Part shown: piece after piece, positions 60,219 through 64,000 of the stretch
Layout: each line of letters begins with the position of its first letter
How positions within the stretch are numbered: the first letter of the stretch is position 1
Assembly (NCBI RefSeq): GCF_020172085.1
Contig: NZ_JAIVAT010000008.1
Coordinates: forward strand, 248,001-312,000
Reading direction: 5' to 3'
DNA from: Rossellomorea aquimaris
GTDB lineage: Bacteria > Bacillota > Bacilli > Bacillales > Bacillaceae_B
DNA length: 64,000 bases
Translations under genes and position numbers: made by a program
The notes under the pieces: model-generated
Database searches by the model: none
What the model was told of the DNA's origin: nothing
The model's input: the letters and a program-made list of their open reading frames with translations, nothing else

Positions 60219-61229
60219 TTATAAGGACTTTTTGACCTCAAGTACTACCTTACCCTTCGCTCTGCCCGTTTCCACGTATTGAATGGCTTTCTGGGCTTCC
60301 TCAAGGGGAAATACCTTGTCAATCACTGGGCGGATTGTCCCTTGTTCAACAAGCTCCTTGATACTTTCCAGCTGATCCCCACTCGGCTTCATAAACAAGA
60401 AGTGATAATCGACATTAAACTTCTTCTCAAGAGCCGTTATGTTCCGGCTCACCAGAGAGAATATGATTCGTTTTATCATACCCAATCGGTTTTCCACGGC
60501 GAATCTCCCGTTTGGCACTGCCGATACGGACACGATTTTACCGTGCGGCTTCAGTACCTGGGAAGAACGATTCAGGGAATCCCCTCCCAAAGTATCAAAT
60601 ACAGCATCATATTCCTGTAAAACTTCTTCAAACGGTTCTTCTTTATAATTAATCACCTTGTCCGCACCAAGGGCCGTCACCAAGGTATATCCCTCTTCAC
60701 TTGCCGTAGTCGCTACATAGGCCCCCATTTCCTTCGCTAGCTGAATGGCAAACGTTCCGACGCCCCCTGCCCCGGCATGGATGAGGATTTTCTGCCCTCT
60801 TTTCAGCTTCAGCACCTCATGAAACGCCTGCCATGTTGTCAGCCCCACCAGGGGAAGGGAAGCTGCTTCGACAAACGACAGATTATCCGGTTTCAACGAA
60901 ACGTCATCTTCATGTACAGAAAGTAATTCAGCAAATGTACCTATCCGGTCCTTACGCGGCCTGCCGTATACTTCATCCCCCACTTGAAACTTCCTTACTT
61001 TGGAACCTGTTTGAATCACTTTCCCGGAGAAATCATTCCCCAACACGAGTGGCATTTGATAACTCAACAGCATTTTCACCTTGCCATCCCTGATCTTGAA
61101 GTCGATCGGGTTGATACTTGCTGCGTAAACTTCCACTAGAACATCATGTTCTCCTATTTCGGGATATGGAAGCTCCGTCAGCTCTAAGGGAGTGTGTTTT
61201 CCATACTGTTTTATCGTCATTGCTTTCAT
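60219..61229 (-). CDS. NADP-dependent medium-chain oxidoreductase (quinone reductase-like)
   Basis: A 336-residue MDR protein without structural or catalytic zinc ligands. IGEHDVLVEVYAASINPIDFKIRDG and LGNDFSGKVIQTGSKVRKFQVGDEVYG form the GroES-like part; KILIHAGAGGVGTFAIQLAKEMGAYV is the NADP-binding motif (landmarks). It probably reduces quinones or enones. It is monocistronic, divergent from the AraC-type gene. Confidence 0.87.
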   Translation of the reverse strand: MKAMTIKQYGKHTPLELTELPYPEIGEHDVLVEVYAASINPIDFKIRDGKVKMLLSYQMPLVLGNDFSGKVIQTGSKVRKFQVGDEVYGRPRKDRIGTFAELLSVHEDDVSLKPDNLSFVEAASLPLVGLTTWQAFHEVLKLKRGQKILIHAGAGGVGTFAIQLAKEMGAYVATTASEEGYTLVTALGADKVINYKEEPFEEVLQEYDAVFDTLGGDSLNRSSQVLKPHGKIVSVSAVPNGRFAVENRLGMIKRIIFSLVSRNITALEKKFNVDYHFLFMKPSGDQLESIKELVEQGTIRPVIDKVFPLEEAQKAIQYVETGRAKGKVVLEVKKSL

Positions 61230-61378
61230 AATTCATCCTCCTCATACATAAAGTTTAAATGTTTAATCTTATAAACGTATTATGTATAAATGGACCACCT
61301 CCGTCAATGAAAAGGCATAGATAATCATTTCCATTATTTTGTATAATAGTAACAATGACGCATTCGGGAGAAAATCGT

Positions 61379-62233
61379 ATGAAACAACCTGACTCTTCTA
61401 ACTACATCCTTCAGGCAAAGAGCGACCAATTTCATTGGGAAGGGGTGGGACAGCTCTCCATTAAGACCTTCATGAACGGAAGGGCCTTCTACAAGACCAA
61501 CAGAGGCTACTTCGGCGTGGAGGAAGGACGATATCTATTGATCAATAATGGCCCATACACGATTACCATTGAGGAAGATCAGCCAGTGGAATCATTTTGT
61601 ATCTTCTTTAAGGCGGGCTTTGCTGAAGATGTTTATCGCACAATGACTGATTCATCTGACCATCTCGTATCTGACCCATACAAACAGAACGGATCTGTTG
61701 AATTTTTTGAAAGGACCTACTCCATCCCACATTCACTCTCAAAACAGTTACATATCACGAAAGCACTTCATTCCCATTGGGAGCATACCTGTTATGAAGA
61801 ACAGTATCATTTCTTGATGGAGAATCTTTTAATCTCTCACTTTCAACATTTGAAAGCAACCGAATCCATTCATGCTGTTAAATCATCTACCCGTGAAGAA
61901 CTATATAGGAGAATCACTTTGGCACATGAATATATAAGGGCTTATTACCATCAATCACTCTCAATAGAAGAGATTGCTATAGTCGCCTGCTTATCAGCCA
62001 ACCACATGATAAGATCCTATTCGCAACTTTATGGGAAAACCCCACATCGTCATATCTCCGAATTTAGGATAGAGAAAGCGAAAGTATTACTAAAAGACAC
62101 CAGACTTTCCATAACCGACATCACATTTGAAATCGGCTTCCAGAACCCCGCTTCGTTCACGAAGATTTTCAAACAATATATGGGAATTTCTCCGACCCAA
62201 TATCGAAAAAAAGTGATTTTGGCAAAGAATTAA
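61379..62233 (+). CDS. AraC family transcriptional regulator
   Basis: A 284-residue regulator with an N-terminal cupin-like effector region and a C-terminal double helix-turn-helix: LSIEEIAIVACLSANHMIRSYSQLYGKTPHRHISEFRIEKAKVLL and LSITDITFEIGFQNPASFTKIFKQYMGISPTQYRK (landmarks). The ATG at 61379 is chosen because GGGAG is eight bases upstream; the ATG at 61355 lies about where transcription should start from the TATAAT at 61342. The target may be the VOC gene that follows or the divergent oxidoreductase. Confidence 0.87.
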   Translation: MKQPDSSNYILQAKSDQFHWEGVGQLSIKTFMNGRAFYKTNRGYFGVEEGRYLLINNGPYTITIEEDQPVESFCIFFKAGFAEDVYRTMTDSSDHLVSDPYKQNGSVEFFERTYSIPHSLSKQLHITKALHSHWEHTCYEEQYHFLMENLLISHFQHLKATESIHAVKSSTREELYRRITLAHEYIRAYYHQSLSIEEIAIVACLSANHMIRSYSQLYGKTPHRHISEFRIEKAKVLLKDTRLSITDITFEIGFQNPASFTKIFKQYMGISPTQYRKKVILAKN

Positions 62234-62282
62234 TTCCTTCCAACCTATATGATTATGGGGAACCGAAGGGAGAGAGAAGTAC

Positions 62283-62645
62283 ATGAAAACCATTCAAGGA
62301 ATCAAACAAATCGCTGTACAAGTAAAGGATTTAAGGCGTGCAACCGCTTTTTACCAAGAGAAGCTTGGTCAATCCCTCTTATTTATGACCGATCATATGG
62401 CGTTTTTCGATTGTCAGGGGGTAAGGCTCCTTCTTGCCCTGCCTGAGAAAGAAGAATATACACAAAGTTCGGTCATTTATTTCGAAGTGAATGATATCCA
62501 TACTAGTTACAGAAAAATGAAAGAAAAAGGAGTACCTTTCGTAGACGAGCCTCATCTCGTTGCCAAGATGGATGACACTGAAACCTGGATGGTGTTTTTT
62601 GTTGATACAGAGGGTAATACGCAGGCATTAGTAAGTGAGATGTAA
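62283..62645 (+). CDS. VOC family protein (glyoxalase/fosfomycin-type)
   Basis: A 120-residue VOC protein. IKQIAVQVKDLRRATAFYQEKLGQSLL is the first module (landmark), and the second ends VFFVDTEGNTQALVSEM. The conserved terminal Glu appears as Ala-Leu-Val-Ser-Glu, so metal binding is uncertain. It follows the AraC-type gene by 49 bases on the same strand. GGGAGAGAG precedes the ATG. Confidence 0.84.
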   Translation: MKTIQGIKQIAVQVKDLRRATAFYQEKLGQSLLFMTDHMAFFDCQGVRLLLALPEKEEYTQSSVIYFEVNDIHTSYRKMKEKGVPFVDEPHLVAKMDDTETWMVFFVDTEGNTQALVSEM

Positions 62646-62651
62646 AATTAG

Positions 62652-62696
62652 AAAAGGAAGAGGTACCCGTTATATAGACGGCCCCTCTTCCTTTTA
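62652..62696. terminator. Bidirectional terminator between the VOC gene and essA
   Basis: AAAAGGAAGAGG pairs with CCTCTTCCTTTT between converging genes. Confidence 0.85.
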
Positions 62697-62698
62697 TC

Positions 62699-63175
62699 TC
62701 ATTCACCCGGTTTTCTTTGAGTCGTTTTATTCCAAATGATAATAACCGTGATCAGAAGTAATACACATATTCCTACAAATACAAAAATCAAAAGAGAAAG
62801 GGAAGAAGACTTATTTTCTTCTTCAAATTCCCCTAACCTTGCTGATTCGGATTGATGAAACAATTTCAGCTTTTCAGCTTTTGCTTTTATCGTATTCGTA
62901 TCTTTTGCTTCACTGTGAAATATTTCTTCTTTCAAATCATCCAGTCCATTGCTTGAGCGCCCTTCAAATGTAAGGCTTTTCTGTTCATCAGGTATTTGTA
63001 TCTTTTGGTTCGTTGAAGACTGGTCGTGGATGAGGTCACTATTCTTTTTGAATTTTTTTTCTTGATATTCATTTGGTATTAGTTCATTTATGTTTGTTTC
63101 TGCTAATACGTTGGAACCAAACATACCACTCATACTTACGATAGTTATCAAAAGAAAGAGGAACTTACCCCTCAT
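62699..63175 (-). CDS. essA: Type VII secretion protein EssA (YueC)
   Basis: A 158-residue membrane protein: signal peptide (KFLFLLITIVSMSGMFGSNVLA), a charged extracytoplasmic region of about 105 residues, and a C-terminal membrane helix (SLLIFVFVGICVLLLITVIII) with a short basic tail. This layout and the position right after esaA match EssA/YueC of the Yuk/Ess secretion machine. It overlaps the esaA end by 11 bases. It is the last gene before a terminator, so the operon is esaA-essA at its 3' end here. Confidence 0.83.
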   Translation of the reverse strand: MRGKFLFLLITIVSMSGMFGSNVLAETNINELIPNEYQEKKFKKNSDLIHDQSSTNQKIQIPDEQKSLTFEGRSSNGLDDLKEEIFHSEAKDTNTIKAKAEKLKLFHQSESARLGEFEEENKSSSLSLLIFVFVGICVLLLITVIIIWNKTTQRKPGE

Positions 63176-64000
63176 GAGCTTCTGTTCCGTTATCTAATGG
63201 TCTACTGGATCTTCTACTCAATAATACTTGTAAAACGACGAGTCCAGCCACCAGCAATCCTAAAATAATGACAGCCTGATTGAATAATGATTCCGTCCCG
63301 TATTGAATCGACATATACACAGTGGACATCGGATCTTTAAAATTAAAATTTGGTGTGGTCAAGGCTAATAGCGGTGTCACAAACAGGGTGATGAGTCCTA
63401 CAGAAACAAACCATCCCAATAATCGATGTGCAACAAATGCCACTCTGACAAGCCCAGATCCAGCTAATAAAAGTAGAACCGTAAAGATCGTCCACTCTAC
63501 TGAACGGGATTCCACCAATGGATAGATTTCTAAACCATATAAGCTGATCACAAATCCAACGATTAGATTTAGAAGGAGGAAGATGACTCCTTGAATCCAA
63601 AGAGGTGCATTTTGGAAGTAATAACTTGTATACCCAATTAACAAGCTGGACAATAAGATAATAAACAGGATAACAACCGGTGGAAGGACACTTGCACTCT
63701 TCTCTTCCGGAACTTCCCCTTTTACGTTTAACGGATTTGTTAAGAAATCATATACATATCCATTTGACTGTCCGTCAACGAAAGCATTCCCAAGAACGCT
63801 GAATACATCATCACGAATCAATTGAGTGGATGCCACATTCGTCGCCCACTTATTGTTCAATGTATCTGCATCACTTTGAACATTGGTTACATTGGATTGT
63901 AGCTCGTCGGTATACGAAACGATGGTATTTTGACTATCGCTCACCGTATCCAGGAAGGAGTGAATGGACCTGATTTCACTGCCTATTTGCTTTTGGTTTC
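63165..64000 (-). CDS. esaA: Type VII secretion protein EsaA/YueB, C-terminal part (cut by window edge)
   Basis: The frame is open to base 64000, so about 277 C-terminal residues are visible. The end has five or six membrane helices (VILFIILLSSLLIGYTSYYF; VIFLLLNLIVGFVISLYGL; WTIFTVLLLLAGSGLVRV; WFVSVGLITLFVTPLLALT; AVIILGLLVAGLVVLQVLL), preceded by a Gln/Asn-rich stalk, as in YueB, the SPP1 phage receptor and Ess core protein. The upstream operon genes (yukE, D, C, B homologues) should lie beyond the right edge. Confidence 0.85.
   Translation of the reverse strand, partial: NQKQIGSEIRSIHSFLDTVSDSQNTIVSYTDELQSNVTNVQSDADTLNNKWATNVASTQLIRDDVFSVLGNAFVDGQSNGYVYDFLTNPLNVKGEVPEEKSASVLPPVVILFIILLSSLLIGYTSYYFQNAPLWIQGVIFLLLNLIVGFVISLYGLEIYPLVESRSVEWTIFTVLLLLAGSGLVRVAFVAHRLLGWFVSVGLITLFVTPLLALTTPNFNFKDPMSTVYMSIQYGTESLFNQAVIILGLLVAGLVVLQVLLSRRSSRPLDNGTEAHEG

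Noticed and set aside
1..64000. rRNA or tRNA genes, insertion sequences, replication origin
   Set aside because: I looked for tRNA-like cloverleaf sequences, transposase motifs and DnaA-box clusters and saw none I could support.

Overview
The window looks like chromosomal DNA of a Gram-positive, endospore-forming Bacillaceae bacterium. Evidence: strong AGGAGG-type ribosome sites, intrinsic terminators throughout, bacillithiol gene bshB2, a sporulation-kinase inhibitor (Sda), a SigO/RsoA-like two-part sigma factor, a Bacillus-type gas-vesicle cluster and the end of a Yuk/Ess type VII secretion operon. A Rossellomorea- or Priestia-like marine/soil bacillus is my guess, not a demonstrated identity. 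Housekeeping genes (folD, pdxK, kbl/tdh) argue against a plasmid.

Layout. 1-5.8 kb: pdxK, the yojF-bshB2 pair, an ABC-2 exporter with its TetR regulator and a twin operator, and an SDR. 5.9-10.6 kb: a lipoprotein, then a module made of a LexA-like box, a sigO/rsoA-like sigma pair, two peptidoglycan hydrolases and a YvrJ-like small membrane protein; then a nucleoside hydrolase and a holin-like small toxin. A dispersed intergenic repeat sits at 7.3-7.8 kb, with an inverted second copy at 27.3-27.7 kb. 10.6-27.2 kb: metabolic and transport genes (PQQ-type sugar dehydrogenase, BCCT and AtoE transporters, sda, YjiH, cytochrome P450, a PAS histidine kinase, threonine catabolism, lactate permease, patB, alkD). 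27.7-46.9 kb: YczE, a QueA-like operon, a ZTP riboswitch with folD, a Rieske-FAD protein, msrAB, an MFS pump, a phospholipase D-like protein, a glycerate operon with a cre site, and a secreted phosphoesterase.

46.9-56.3 kb is the most striking region. A complete gas-vesicle operon in the order gvpA-P-Q-B-R-N-F-G-L-S-K-J-T-U (minus strand) follows directly after a ParM-like actin and a ParR-like protein on the same strand. Upstream of parM is a dense array of TTTGTATAC-type repeats that looks like a parC centromere. An actin-type partition system beside a buoyancy-organelle operon is the best candidate here for a little-described arrangement.

56.5-64 kb: a 3-hydroxybutyrate dehydrogenase/GntP permease operon with a divergent LysR regulator, assorted oxidoreductase and regulator genes, and the 3' end of a type VII secretion operon (essA, and esaA cut by the window edge).

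A second candidate system is the sigma/lysis module. The promoters in front of the sigma gene and the first hydrolase gene share GGTTGT-N15-CTCTTCTTTATA at identical spacing, and the sigma gene carries a near-consensus LexA box. This suggests a DNA-damage-gated, self-amplifying cell-wall hydrolase cassette.
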